DNA of 64,000 nt, taken from assembly GCF_019733355.1 (NCBI RefSeq), contig NZ_JAIHLQ010000009.1, forward strand, positions 62,001 through 126,000. The letters run 5' to 3'. Positions 29,647 to 38,175 of the stretch are shown here, in pieces. The translations under genes were made by a program, and so were the position numbers. Position 1 is the stretch's first letter; each line of letters begins with the position of its first letter. This DNA is from Pseudomonas baetica (GTDB taxonomy: Bacteria; Pseudomonadota; Gammaproteobacteria; Pseudomonadales; Pseudomonadaceae). The notes under the pieces are model-generated. The model saw only the letters and a program-made list of their open reading frames with translations, ran no database searches and was not told the origin of the DNA.

Positions 29647-30576
29647 TTATCGATAAGTGATACCGGGTTTCGCTGTGCTGACTCGCGTACCCGCATTGCC
29701 CTGGACAATCGCTTCGATGTCCGCCAGCGAGCCGATCACGGCGACCTTGCCAGTATGGCGGGCGAATTCGCAGGCTGCCTGTACCTTCGGCCCCATGGAG
29801 CCGGCGGCAAACCCGAGGCGCTCCAGTTCGTCCGGATGCGCTTGGGCGATGGCTTTCTGGCTGGGTTTGCCGAAGTCGATGAACGTGGCATTGACGTCGG
29901 TGGCGATCACCAGCAAATCCGCGTCCAGTTGTTCGGCCAACAGCGAGGAGCATAGATCCTTGTCGATCACCGCCTCGATGCCCTTGAGTTTGCGGTGTTC
30001 GTCGTACAGGGTCGGGATGCCGCCGCCACCGGCGCAAATCACGATGCTGCCCTTGTCCAGCAGCCACTTGATCGGGCGGATCTCGAAGATGCGTTTGGGC
30101 CGAGGACTGGCCACCACACGGCGGTATTTATCGCCGTCCGGTGCAATCGCCCAGCCTTTTTCAGCGGCGAGTTTTTCCGCTTCAGCCTTGTCGTAAACCG
30201 GGCCGATGGGTTTGCTCGGGTTCTGGAACGCCGGGTCGTTGGCGTCGACTTCGACTTGGGTCAGCAGGGTGGCGAACGGCACTTCGAAGTCCAGCAGATT
30301 GCCGAGCTCCTGTTCGATGATGTAGCCGATCATGCCTTCGGTTTCGGCACCGAGCACGTCCAGCGGGTACGGGCTGACGGAGGTATAGGCCGCCGCTTGC
30401 AACGACAGCAGGCCGACTTGCGGGCCATTGCCGTGGGCGATGACCAGTTGATTGCCGGGATGGATCCTGGCGATTTGTTCGGTGGCGACGCGGATGTTGG
30501 CGCGCTGATTTTCAGCGGTCATCGGCTCACCACGGCGAAGCAGGGCGTTACCGCCCAACGCTACGACGATACGCAT
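29647..30576 (-). CDS. arcC: Carbamate kinase ArcC
   Basis: Last enzyme of the arginine deiminase pathway, making ATP from carbamoyl phosphate and ADP; 309 residues. The N-terminus [20 protein letters not shown] and the blocks [17 protein letters not shown] and [15 protein letters not shown] are characteristic. It follows arcB after 191 bases that hold a REP doublet; SD AAGGA lies upstream of the ATG. Confidence 0.96.
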   Translation of the reverse strand: MRIVVALGGNALLRRGEPMTAENQRANIRVATEQIARIHPGNQLVIAHGNGPQVGLLSLQAAAYTSVSPYPLDVLGAETEGMIGYIIEQELGNLLDFEVPFATLLTQVEVDANDPAFQNPSKPIGPVYDKAEAEKLAAEKGWAIAPDGDKYRRVVASPRPKRIFEIRPIKWLLDKGSIVICAGGGGIPTLYDEHRKLKGIEAVIDKDLCSSLLAEQLDADLLVIATDVNATFIDFGKPSQKAIAQAHPDELERLGFAAGSMGPKVQAACEFARHTGKVAVIGSLADIEAIVQGNAGTRVSTAKPGITYR

Positions 30577-30641
30577 GGTGCAGTCCTTCTAAAACAGAGG
30601 AATGGCAAACGACTCGATCTTGCTGTCGGAACCGGGCCCTT

Positions 30642-30729
30642 GTGGGAGGGGGATTGCTCCCGAAGGCGGTGTGTCAGGCTCCATCAATGTCGCCTGATAT
30701 CGCCCCTTCGCGAGCAAGCCCGCCCCCAC
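30642..30729. repeat. REP doublet inside the arc operon
   Basis: Head-to-head REP copies between arcB and arcC; the left copy is diverged (GGGAGGGGGATTGCTCCC). Confidence 0.85.
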
Positions 30730-30767
30730 ATTTACAGCCGGTTTTTTCAGTGAGAACGGGTCGGGTC

Positions 30768-31778
30768 TTAGAGATCAGCCAGCGTCGACACCAGAATCGC
30801 TTTGATGGTGTGCATGCGGTTTTCCGCTTGCTCGAAGGCGATGTTGGCCGGCGATTCGAAGACGTCTTCGGTCACTTCAACGCCATTGGCCAGGTGCGGA
30901 TAGCGCGCGGCGATGTCTTTACCGACCTTGGTTTCGCTGTTGTGAAACGCCGGCAGGCAGTGCATGAATTTCACGCGCGGGTTGCCGGAGGCTTTCATCA
31001 TTTGGGGGTTGACCTGGTACGGCAGCAGTTGCTCGATGCGCTCGTCCCAGGCGTCCACCGGCTCACCCATCGACACCCAGATGTCGGTGTGGATGAAGTC
31101 GACGCCCTTGACCGCTTCTTTCGGGTCTTCGGTGATGGTGATGCGTGCGCCGCTTTCTTCGGCGAACGCCATGCACTGGGCGATGAAGTCAGCGTGCGGC
31201 CACAGCGCTTTCGGCGCGGCGATGCGCACGTCCATGCCAAGCTTGGCGCCGATCATCAACAGCGAATTACCCATGTTGTAGCGGGCGTCGCCGAGGTAGG
31301 CGTAACTGATGTCGTGCATCGGCTTGTCGCTGTGTTCGCGCATGGTCAGCGCGTCGGCGATCATTTGCGTCGGGTGGAATTCAGCGGTCAAACCATTGAA
31401 CACCGGCACTCCGGCAAACTTGGCCAGCTCTTCGACGATTTCCTGCTCAAAGCCACGGTATTCGATGGCGTCGAACATCCGACCGAGAACACGGGCGGTG
31501 TCTTTCATGCTCTCTTTGTGGCCGATCTGCGACGACACCGGATCGATGTAGGTGACGTGGGCACCCTGGTCGTGGGCCGCGACTTCGAATGCGCAGCGGG
31601 TGCGGGTCGAGGTTTTTTCGAAGATCAGCGCGATGTTCTTGCCTTGCAGGTGTGGACGCTCGGTGCCGGTGTACTTGGCACGTTTGAGGTCGCGAGACAG
31701 GTCGATCAGGTAGTTGATCTCGCGAGTGGTGTGGTGCATCAAACTCAGCAAGCTGCGGTTGCGCATATTAAAAGCCAT
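30768..31778 (-). CDS. arcB: Ornithine carbamoyltransferase, catabolic (ArcB)
   Basis: Converts citrulline and phosphate to ornithine and carbamoyl phosphate; 336 residues. The carbamoyl-phosphate loop is [16 protein letters not shown] (about 54-69), and the ornithine-binding region contains [10 protein letters not shown] (about 272). The N-terminus [20 protein letters not shown] resembles the catabolic enzyme of Pseudomonas. Its place between arcA and arcC supports the catabolic rather than the biosynthetic (ArgF) role. Confidence 0.96.
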   Translation of the reverse strand: MAFNMRNRSLLSLMHHTTREINYLIDLSRDLKRAKYTGTERPHLQGKNIALIFEKTSTRTRCAFEVAAHDQGAHVTYIDPVSSQIGHKESMKDTARVLGRMFDAIEYRGFEQEIVEELAKFAGVPVFNGLTAEFHPTQMIADALTMREHSDKPMHDISYAYLGDARYNMGNSLLMIGAKLGMDVRIAAPKALWPHADFIAQCMAFAEESGARITITEDPKEAVKGVDFIHTDIWVSMGEPVDAWDERIEQLLPYQVNPQMMKASGNPRVKFMHCLPAFHNSETKVGKDIAARYPHLANGVEVTEDVFESPANIAFEQAENRMHTIKAILVSTLADL

Positions 31779-31792
31779 GATGGATCTCCTTG

Positions 31793-31872
31793 CCCGACAC
31801 TGTGAAAGCGACTGCAGGCTGTGCGCCTTCGCCTTGTCTTTCCTGCGCTCGCTACGCGTTCACAGCGTCGGG
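31793..31872 (-). other. Intercistronic hairpin between arcA and arcB
   Basis: CCCGACACTGTGAA and TTCACAGCGTCGGG pair over 14 bp with one mismatch, with further imperfect pairing inside (AGCGACTGCAGG / CCTGCGCTCGCT). It lies in the 112-base gap after the arcA stop. It may act as an mRNA processing or stability element or as a partial terminator. Confidence 0.6.
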
Positions 31873-31890
31873 TCGTCATTAGTCAAAAAA

Positions 31891-33147
31891 TTAATAGTCG
31901 ATCGGGTCGCGGATGATCGGGCAGGTCATGCAGTGGCCGCCGCCACGACCACGGCCCAGTTCCCCGGCGCTGATGGTGATGACCTCAACGCCCGCCTTGC
32001 GCAGCAGGGTGTTGGTGTAGGTGTTGCGGTCGTAGCCGATGACCACGCCCGGTTCCACCGCTACCACGTTGTTGCCGTCATCCCATTGCTCGCGTTCGGC
32101 GGCGAAGCTGTTGCCACCGGTTTCCACCACGCGCAGCGCTTTGAGGTTGAGGGCTTTGGCCACGGTGTCGAGGAAGCTCGATTCTTCGCGGCGGATATCG
32201 ATGCCGCCATGTTTGCTTTCGTCAGGGCGCAGAGTGAACGCCACGATCTGGTTGACCACTTCCGGGAATATCGTCACCAGGTCGCGGTCGCAGAAGCTGA
32301 ACACGGTGTCCAGGTGCATCGCTGCGCGGGACTTCGGCAGGCCGGCCACGATGACTTTCTCCACGGCTTTGTTTTTGAACAGGTTCAGCGCCAGTTGGCC
32401 GATTGCTTGGCGCGATGAGCGCTCACCCATGCCGATCAGGACGACGCCGTTGCCGATCGGCATGACGTCGCCGCCTTCCAGGGTGGCGCTGCCGTGATCC
32501 TTGTCCGGGTCGCCGTACCAGATCTCGAAATCGGCGTTGGTGAATTGCGGGTGGAATTTGTAGATGGCGGTGGCCAGCAGGGTTTCCTGACGACGCGCCG
32601 GCCAGTACATCGGGTTCAGCGTCACGCCGCCGTAGATCCAGCACGTGGTGTCGCGGGTGAACTGGGTGTTGGGCAGCGGCGGCAGAATGAAGCTGGAGTG
32701 GCCGAGGAAGTCGCGGAACATCTGAATGGTCTTGCCACCGAAGCTGTCCGGCAGGTCATCAGCGGAGACGCCGCCGATCAGGTATTGGGCAATGTGCCGT
32801 GGTTCGAGGCTGCGCAGCCAGGACTTCACTTCGCTGATCAGGCCCAGGCCCACCGAATCGGCGGTGACCTTGCGATCGAGAATCCAGTCCAGTGCCTCAG
32901 GGATGGCGACGATATCGGTCAGCAGGTTGTGCATTTCCAGTACGTCGATCTCGCGTTCACGCATCTTGGTGACGAAGTCGAAGTGGTCGCGTTTGGCCTG
33001 GGCGACCCACAGCACGTCGTCGAACAGCAGTTCATCGCAGTTGTTCGGGGTCAGCCGCTGATGGGCCAGACCTGGGGAGCAAACCATGACTTTGCGCAGT
33101 TTGCCGGCTTCGGAATGGACGCCGTACTTAACTTTTTCCGTGGTCAT
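31891..33147 (-). CDS. arcA: Arginine deiminase ArcA
   Basis: Hydrolyses arginine to citrulline and ammonia; 418 residues. Active-site features include [20 protein letters not shown], the [13 protein letters not shown] region, and the C-terminal Cys in [20 protein letters not shown]. It is the second gene of arcDABC, 35 bases after arcD, with a GGAG SD. Confidence 0.97.
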   Translation of the reverse strand: MTTEKVKYGVHSEAGKLRKVMVCSPGLAHQRLTPNNCDELLFDDVLWVAQAKRDHFDFVTKMREREIDVLEMHNLLTDIVAIPEALDWILDRKVTADSVGLGLISEVKSWLRSLEPRHIAQYLIGGVSADDLPDSFGGKTIQMFRDFLGHSSFILPPLPNTQFTRDTTCWIYGGVTLNPMYWPARRQETLLATAIYKFHPQFTNADFEIWYGDPDKDHGSATLEGGDVMPIGNGVVLIGMGERSSRQAIGQLALNLFKNKAVEKVIVAGLPKSRAAMHLDTVFSFCDRDLVTIFPEVVNQIVAFTLRPDESKHGGIDIRREESSFLDTVAKALNLKALRVVETGGNSFAAEREQWDDGNNVVAVEPGVVIGYDRNTYTNTLLRKAGVEVITISAGELGRGRGGGHCMTCPIIRDPIDY

Positions 33148-33182
33148 TTCAGTGATCCTCCAGATAACAAATCAATCAGGTG

Positions 33183-34610
33183 CTACAGAGTCAGGAAGCC
33201 GTCATACAAGCCGTAGGCTGCCACCAGGGCACCGACGACCACAGCGGCGAAAATCAGCTTCTCGACGTTCGTGAAAACAGGTTGTTTGAGTTCCAGTTTG
33301 GCCTTGGCGAACAGGATCGCGCCCGGGGCGTAGAGCAGGGCCGAGAGCAGCAGGTACTTGATCCCGCCGGCATACAGCAGCCAGACCGCATAGATCACGG
33401 CGATCGCGCCGATGATCAGATCCTTGCGCCGTTCGGCGGCGAAGCCTTGGTAGGTTTCGCCGCGCACCGCCAGCAGCAGGGCATACGCCGCCGACCACAG
33501 GTAGGGCACCAGAATCATCGACGTGGCGAGGTAGATCAGCGACAGGTAAGTGCTGGCCGAGAACAGGGTGATGATCAGGAAAACCTGCACCATCGCGTTG
33601 GTCAGCCACAAGGCGTTGACCGGGACGTGGTTGGCGTTCTCCTTGCGCAGGAACGCCGGCATGGTGTGGTCTTTGGCGGCGGCGAACATGATCTCTGCGC
33701 ACAGCAGCACCCACGACAGCAGCGCCCCCAGCAGCGAGATGATCAGACCGACGCTGATCAGCACTGCACCCCAGTGACCGACCACATGTTCAAGCACGGC
33801 GGCCATCGACGGGTTCTGCAGTTTGGCCAGTTCCGGCTGAGTCATGATGCCCAGCGACAGCACGTTCACCAGCACCAGAAACAGCAGCACGGTGATGAAG
33901 CCGATCACGGTGGCCTTACCGACGTCGGAACGTTTTTCCGCCCGTGCCGAGAAGATGCTCGCGCCTTCGATGCCGATGAACACCCACACGGTGACCAGCA
34001 TCATGTTGCGCACCTGGTTCATCACGCTGCCCAGATCAGCGTTTTTCACGCCCCAAATGTCAGCGGTGAAGATGTCCAGTTTGAACGCGAAGACGGCGAT
34101 CAATACAAACAGCAGCAGTGGCACCACCTTGGCGACGGTGGTCACCAGGTTGATGAACGCTGCTTCCTTGATCCCGCGCAGCACCAGAAAGTGCACCGCC
34201 CACAGCAGCACGGACGCGCCGATCACCGCGGCGACGGTATTCCCCTCGCCGAACACCGGAAAAAAGTACCCGAGCGTGCTGAACAGCAAAACAAAGTAGC
34301 CGACGTTACCCAGCCAAGCGCTGATCCAGTAACCCCAGGCCGACGAGAACCCCATGTAATCACCGAATCCGGCCTTGGCGTAGGCGTACACGCCACCGTC
34401 CAGGTCAGGCTTGCGATTGGCGAGGGTTTGGAAAACAAAAGCGAGGGTGAGCATGCCGACAGCGGTAATGGCCCAACCGATCAGCACGGCACCGACGTCG
34501 GCGCTGGCGGCCATGTTTTGTGGCAAAGAGAATATCCCGCCACCGATCATTGATCCGACTACCAAGGCAACCAGTGCGCCTAATCGTAGTTTTCCGGGAG
34601 CTTGAGACAT
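33183..34610 (-). CDS. arcD: Arginine/ornithine antiporter ArcD (first copy)
   Basis: APC-superfamily inner-membrane exchanger of 475 residues with about 12-13 helices, importing arginine in exchange for ornithine. The helix 1 motif VALVVGSMIGGGIFSLPQNM (about 14-33) is the substrate-binding break. The start MSQAPGKLRLG at 34610 has GGAG upstream; an 11-codon extension is rejected. It heads the arcDABC operon, behind an ANR-type box at 34672-34685. A closely similar copy of equal length diverges at 35058. Confidence 0.94.
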   Translation of the reverse strand: MSQAPGKLRLGALVALVVGSMIGGGIFSLPQNMAASADVGAVLIGWAITAVGMLTLAFVFQTLANRKPDLDGGVYAYAKAGFGDYMGFSSAWGYWISAWLGNVGYFVLLFSTLGYFFPVFGEGNTVAAVIGASVLLWAVHFLVLRGIKEAAFINLVTTVAKVVPLLLFVLIAVFAFKLDIFTADIWGVKNADLGSVMNQVRNMMLVTVWVFIGIEGASIFSARAEKRSDVGKATVIGFITVLLFLVLVNVLSLGIMTQPELAKLQNPSMAAVLEHVVGHWGAVLISVGLIISLLGALLSWVLLCAEIMFAAAKDHTMPAFLRKENANHVPVNALWLTNAMVQVFLIITLFSASTYLSLIYLATSMILVPYLWSAAYALLLAVRGETYQGFAAERRKDLIIGAIAVIYAVWLLYAGGIKYLLLSALLYAPGAILFAKAKLELKQPVFTNVEKLIFAAVVVGALVAAYGLYDGFLTL

Positions 34611-35057
34611 TGCATGACTCCATTGCAGGAGAGAAGAGATCACAGCGTACTTCTGTTATCTGTTCAAACAGCTGACGTGGATCAGTTGATGGTCACATTT
34701 CATTGTTAATGAATGACTTATGAAATGACTGATGGCATAAAGCTTTCGCCGGAAAGGCCCGTTTCAGAGGCTTTCGCTCAATATGATTGGGAATGGCCCC
34801 TTTTCCTTTGGAACTATCAAGCTAGTTCTTTTTCAGGGTTTGGCAAATATCGGCCTCTGTTTTCAGTACAGAATAAAATAATCAGGACCCGCGCGAAGAA
34901 AGTGCCTGTCCGTTTTTGGCGTTAGCGTTATTGGCTATTTATAAAAGGCGTTAATCGGTGTTATTCAATAAACGTAATTACGCTTTATCCGTTTAGTTAA
35001 ATAGTGACTATGTGATAAATGAGCGGCCACCGTCGACCCGGGAAAAGGAAGATTGAA
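34611..35057. other. Divergent control region between the two arcD copies
   Basis: A 447-base AT-rich region. It holds an ANR-type box (34672-34685), a palindromic block CATTTCAT / ATGAAATG (34696-34703, 34720-34727) with TCATT-GTT-AATGA inside it, and a 10-bp palindrome CGTAATTACG near 34973-34982. A second ANR-type box before the right-hand copy was not found. A 70-codon ORF here lacks an SD and was not accepted. Confidence 0.5.
34672..34685 (-). promoter_or_regulatory. ANR/FNR-type box of the arc operon
   Basis: CTGAC-GTGG-ATCAG fits TTGAT-N4-ATCAA with substitutions in the outer positions. It is nearly identical to the arc-promoter ANR box of P. aeruginosa as I recall it. It lies about 60 bases before arcD, consistent with centring near -41 of the transcript. 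Confidence 0.65.
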
Positions 35058-36485
35058 ATGTCGCAACCGACGCAAAAGCTGCAACTGGGTGCGTTGATCG
35101 CCCTGGTGGTGGGTTCGATGATTGGCGGGGGAATTTTTTCCCTGCCGCAGAACATGGCGGCGCACGCCGATGCCGGGGCGATTCTGATCGGATGGGGGAT
35201 CACCGCGATCGGCATGTTGACCCTGGCGTTCGTGTTCCAGACCCTGGCCAATCGCAAGCCCGAACTGGACTCAGGTGTTTATGCCTATGCCAAGGCCGGA
35301 TTTGGCGACTACATGGGGTTTTCCTCGGCATGGGGTTATTGGATCAGTGCGTGGCTGGGCAACGTCGGTTATTTCGTTCTGCTGTTCAGCACCCTCGGCT
35401 ACTTCTTTCCGGTGTTCGGCCAAGGCAACACGCCCATCGCTATCGGCTGCGCGTCGGTGCTGCTGTGGGCCGTGCATTTTCTGGTGCTGCGCGGGATCAA
35501 GGAGGCGACGTTCATCAATCAGGTGACCACGGTGGCCAAGATTGTGCCGCTGATCATGTTCATCGTCATCGCCGCCCTGGCGTTCAAGGCTGACATCTTC
35601 ACCCGTGATATCTGGGGCCACAGCAACCCGAGTTTTGGTGGGGTGATGGATCAGGTGCGCAACATGATGCTGGTGACGGTGTTCGTGTTCATCGGCATCG
35701 AGGGCGCCAGCGTGTACTCGGCGCGGGCGCAGAAACGCAGTGACGTTGGCCGTGCCACGGTGATCGGTTTCATCGGTGTGCTGGCGCTGTTGGTGCTGGT
35801 CAACGTGTTGTCACTGGGGATCATGAGCCAGCCGGAACTGGCGACCCTGCAGAACCCGTCACTGGCGGCGGTGCTGGAACACATCGTCGGGCCGTGGGGC
35901 GCGTTGCTGATCAGCATTGGCCTGGCGGTCTCGTTGCTTGGCGCATTGCTGTCGTGGGCGTTGCTCTGTGCCGAAATTCTTTTCGCCACGGCCCGGGACA
36001 AGACCATGCCGGCGCTCCTGAAAAAGGAAAACGCCAACCATGTACCGGTCAATGCGTTGTGGCTGACCAACGTGATGATCCAGATTTTCCTGTTGATCAC
36101 GCTGTTTTCGGCCGGCACTTACACCCGTCTGATTTATCTGGCGTCGTCGATGATTCTGGTGCCGTACCTGTGGTCGGCCGCCTACGCCGTGCTGTTGAGC
36201 GGACGCGGCGAAACCTACGAACACGCCTCGGCCGAGCGCACCAAGGACCTGCTGATCGGCGGCATCGCCCTGTGTTATGCGGTGTGGTTGTTGTACGCCG
36301 GCGGGGTGAAATATCTGCTGCTGTCGGCGCTGTTGTATGCGCCGGGGGTGATCCTGTTTGCCAAGGCCAAGCATGAACAGGGCGAGCCGCTGTTCACCCC
36401 TGTCGAGAAGGGGATTTTCACCTGCGTGATCATTGGCGCGGGGCTGGCGGCTTACGGTCTGTACAGCGGGGTGCTGTCGTTGTGA
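35058..36485 (+). CDS. arcD: Arginine/ornithine antiporter ArcD (second copy, divergent)
   Basis: A second APC-type exchanger of 475 residues, closely similar to the first along its whole length: helix 1 IALVVGSMIGGGIFSLPQNM is nearly the same, and blocks such as FGDYMGFSSAWGYWISAWLG are identical. It diverges from arcDABC and has its own SD (AAAAGGAAG). The start at 35058 is chosen for this SD and for alignment with the paralogue. No ANR-like box was found before it, so it may be expressed under other conditions; this is an inference. Substrate is probably arginine/ornithine or a related pair. Confidence 0.9.
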   Translation: MSQPTQKLQLGALIALVVGSMIGGGIFSLPQNMAAHADAGAILIGWGITAIGMLTLAFVFQTLANRKPELDSGVYAYAKAGFGDYMGFSSAWGYWISAWLGNVGYFVLLFSTLGYFFPVFGQGNTPIAIGCASVLLWAVHFLVLRGIKEATFINQVTTVAKIVPLIMFIVIAALAFKADIFTRDIWGHSNPSFGGVMDQVRNMMLVTVFVFIGIEGASVYSARAQKRSDVGRATVIGFIGVLALLVLVNVLSLGIMSQPELATLQNPSLAAVLEHIVGPWGALLISIGLAVSLLGALLSWALLCAEILFATARDKTMPALLKKENANHVPVNALWLTNVMIQIFLLITLFSAGTYTRLIYLASSMILVPYLWSAAYAVLLSGRGETYEHASAERTKDLLIGGIALCYAVWLLYAGGVKYLLLSALLYAPGVILFAKAKHEQGEPLFTPVEKGIFTCVIIGAGLAAYGLYSGVLSL

Positions 36486-36538
36486 GGTTGACGAGCCGCA
36501 CAGATTGACCCTGAATCGCAGGTGTCGGTGCGGCCGTC

Positions 36539-36621
36539 TTCGCGAGCAAGCCCGCTCCGACATTCAATCGCGTTCCGTCAGAAGAAACTCGGTCAAATGT
36601 GGGCGCGGGCTTGCTCGCGAA
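36539..36621. repeat. REP pair, tail-to-tail
   Basis: An inverted REP copy (36539-36561) is followed by a direct copy (36599-36621), the reverse of the usual order. It lies between convergent arcD copy 2 and the CoA-transferase gene. Confidence 0.85.
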
Positions 36622-36637
36622 GGGGCCCGAAAGCTCA

Positions 36638-37984
36638 TCACCACTGCGCTTGATGCGACCCCAGTTCGGTGGCCGGCAACGCCCACTGCAGCGGCGTCCC
36701 GCTGATCTTTACCGGCACTTGCACGCGATGCGCCGGCCCCCACGGGGTCTGTTCAACGAGCAGGCCCTTATCCTGATCATCTTCGGCGCGTAGCGCTTCA
36801 TCGGTGCCCCGTCCATGCTCGATCAACAGCTTCGCCGTGCGCGCCAGCGACAACCGTGCCGATCCACTTCGACCGCTGTGCAAGCGTTCGGTGAGCAAAG
36901 TGATCGCACTCGCCGCCATCAGATACCCGGTGGCGTGATCCAGCGCCTGCACCGGTAAAGGCGTCGGTTTGTCTGCGTGCTGCCAGCGCTGTCCGGCCTC
37001 GGCGATGCCGCTGCTCATTTGCACCAGGCTGTCAAAGCCGCGGCGGTTGTGCCACGGGCCGCTCCAGCCATAGGCATTGAGGCCGACGTCGATCAACCCC
37101 GGCGCCAGTTGCCGCCGCCGCTCAACGCCAAAACCAAGGTTCTCCAGCGCATCGGCGCGGTAGCCGTGCAACAGAATGTCGGCGTCCTGCAATAACGTCT
37201 CGAACACCGCACGATCCACCGGCACCTTTAGATCCAGACGCGCGCAGCGCTTGCCGAGCGTCACCTCCGGCACCACGCCGGGTTCGCCCCAGGTGGGCGG
37301 ATCAATACGCAGTACATCGGCGCCGAGACCGGCGAGAAAACGGCTGGCGGTCGGGCCGGCGAGTACGCGGGTCAGGTCCAGAACCTTGATCCCGGCCAAC
37401 GGTTGCGCCACCGAGCCCTGCCAGGTTTTGCCGCATGGGTGCTGATCGCAGATGAAATGGACGAGCGGCTCGGCATTCACCGCCAACCCTTGCGGATGCT
37501 GTTGCCACTGCGCCCAGTTGCGCATCTGCGCGGCACAGCCCTTGGCGTCAACGACTGCTTGCTCCAGATCCTGGCTGGTCCATTGCGCGACTTTTGCAGC
37601 CATCGCTGCACGATCGGCACAGATACCCAGCACGTTTTCAGCGGCAGCACGATGATGCGGGGCGTTGGTGTGCAGGCGAATCCAGCCGTCCTGGGTGGCG
37701 TAGTCACCGGCGACGGGGTCCCACAGCGGCGGCACTTGCCAGCCAATCGGGCGCAGCGAGGTGGCGAACCAGAACGAGGCTAATCGGCGGTCGACTTCAA
37801 CGGCCGGCAAACGGCCCGTCTGTTGTTTGAGCAATTCGCCGATGGCTTGTCCGGCACCGGCAATGCTGGCGCAGGCCAGGTCGGTCACGGCGAACGCCGA
37901 GGGCAGGGCGCCACTGGCGGTGAACGCAATCGGCGTGTGCGGCAAGCCGAGTGCGGCTTGAATGGACGTGAGTAAATCAGTCAT
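36638..37984 (-). CDS. Class III (CaiB/BaiF-like) CoA-transferase with rearranged halves
   Basis: A 448-residue protein of the formyl-CoA transferase superfamily. Unusually, the block normally at the N-terminus (LAGIKVLDLTRVLAGP, then FLAGLGADVLRIDPP) appears only at about residue 197. Residues 1-190 resemble the family's C-terminal half (DGWIRLHTNAPHHRAA; GCAAQMRNWAQWQQHPQG). The Asp-containing central helix motif appears twice: AVTDLACASIAGAGQAIG (Asp35) and QALDHATGYLMAASAITLL (Asp349). This suggests a permutation through duplication. The start ATG at 37984 has GGAGGG 8 bases upstream. Substrate is unknown and neighbours give no clue. Confidence 0.8.
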   Translation of the reverse strand: MTDLLTSIQAALGLPHTPIAFTASGALPSAFAVTDLACASIAGAGQAIGELLKQQTGRLPAVEVDRRLASFWFATSLRPIGWQVPPLWDPVAGDYATQDGWIRLHTNAPHHRAAAENVLGICADRAAMAAKVAQWTSQDLEQAVVDAKGCAAQMRNWAQWQQHPQGLAVNAEPLVHFICDQHPCGKTWQGSVAQPLAGIKVLDLTRVLAGPTASRFLAGLGADVLRIDPPTWGEPGVVPEVTLGKRCARLDLKVPVDRAVFETLLQDADILLHGYRADALENLGFGVERRRQLAPGLIDVGLNAYGWSGPWHNRRGFDSLVQMSSGIAEAGQRWQHADKPTPLPVQALDHATGYLMAASAITLLTERLHSGRSGSARLSLARTAKLLIEHGRGTDEALRAEDDQDKGLLVEQTPWGPAHRVQVPVKISGTPLQWALPATELGSHQAQW

Positions 37985-38069
37985 CAAAGGCCCTCCGGAG
38001 CGAGAGGGCGATGATAGTGCAAAACGTTGTCTGGTCAGATGAAAGTGCTGACGGATGAACGCTGACCCT

Positions 38070-38156
38070 GTGAAAGCGGGCTTGCTCGCGTAAGCGGTCT
38101 ATCAGTCAACGATGATGTTGAATGTGCCGACGCCTTCGCGGGCCAGCCCGCTCCCA
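38070..38156. repeat. REP doublet (head-to-head)
   Basis: Left copy GTGAAAGCGGGCTTGCTCGC, right copy GCGGGCCAGCCCGCTCCCAC; each has point changes. It lies between the chemoreceptor 3' end and the CoA-transferase promoter side. Confidence 0.85.
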
Positions 38157-38175
38157 CAGCGGGCAGTGCTGATTT

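Noticed and set aside
30768..31778. Biosynthetic ornithine carbamoyltransferase ArgF
   Set aside because: The arcDABC context and N-terminal sequence fit the catabolic enzyme.
34713..34925. 70-codon open frame between the arcD copies
   Set aside because: No SD, and it overlaps the palindromic control block; composition is AT-rich and not like its neighbours.
34930..35050. A second ANR box before the right-hand arcD copy
   Set aside because: No TTGAT-N4-ATCAA-like sequence with both half-sites was found within promoter distance.
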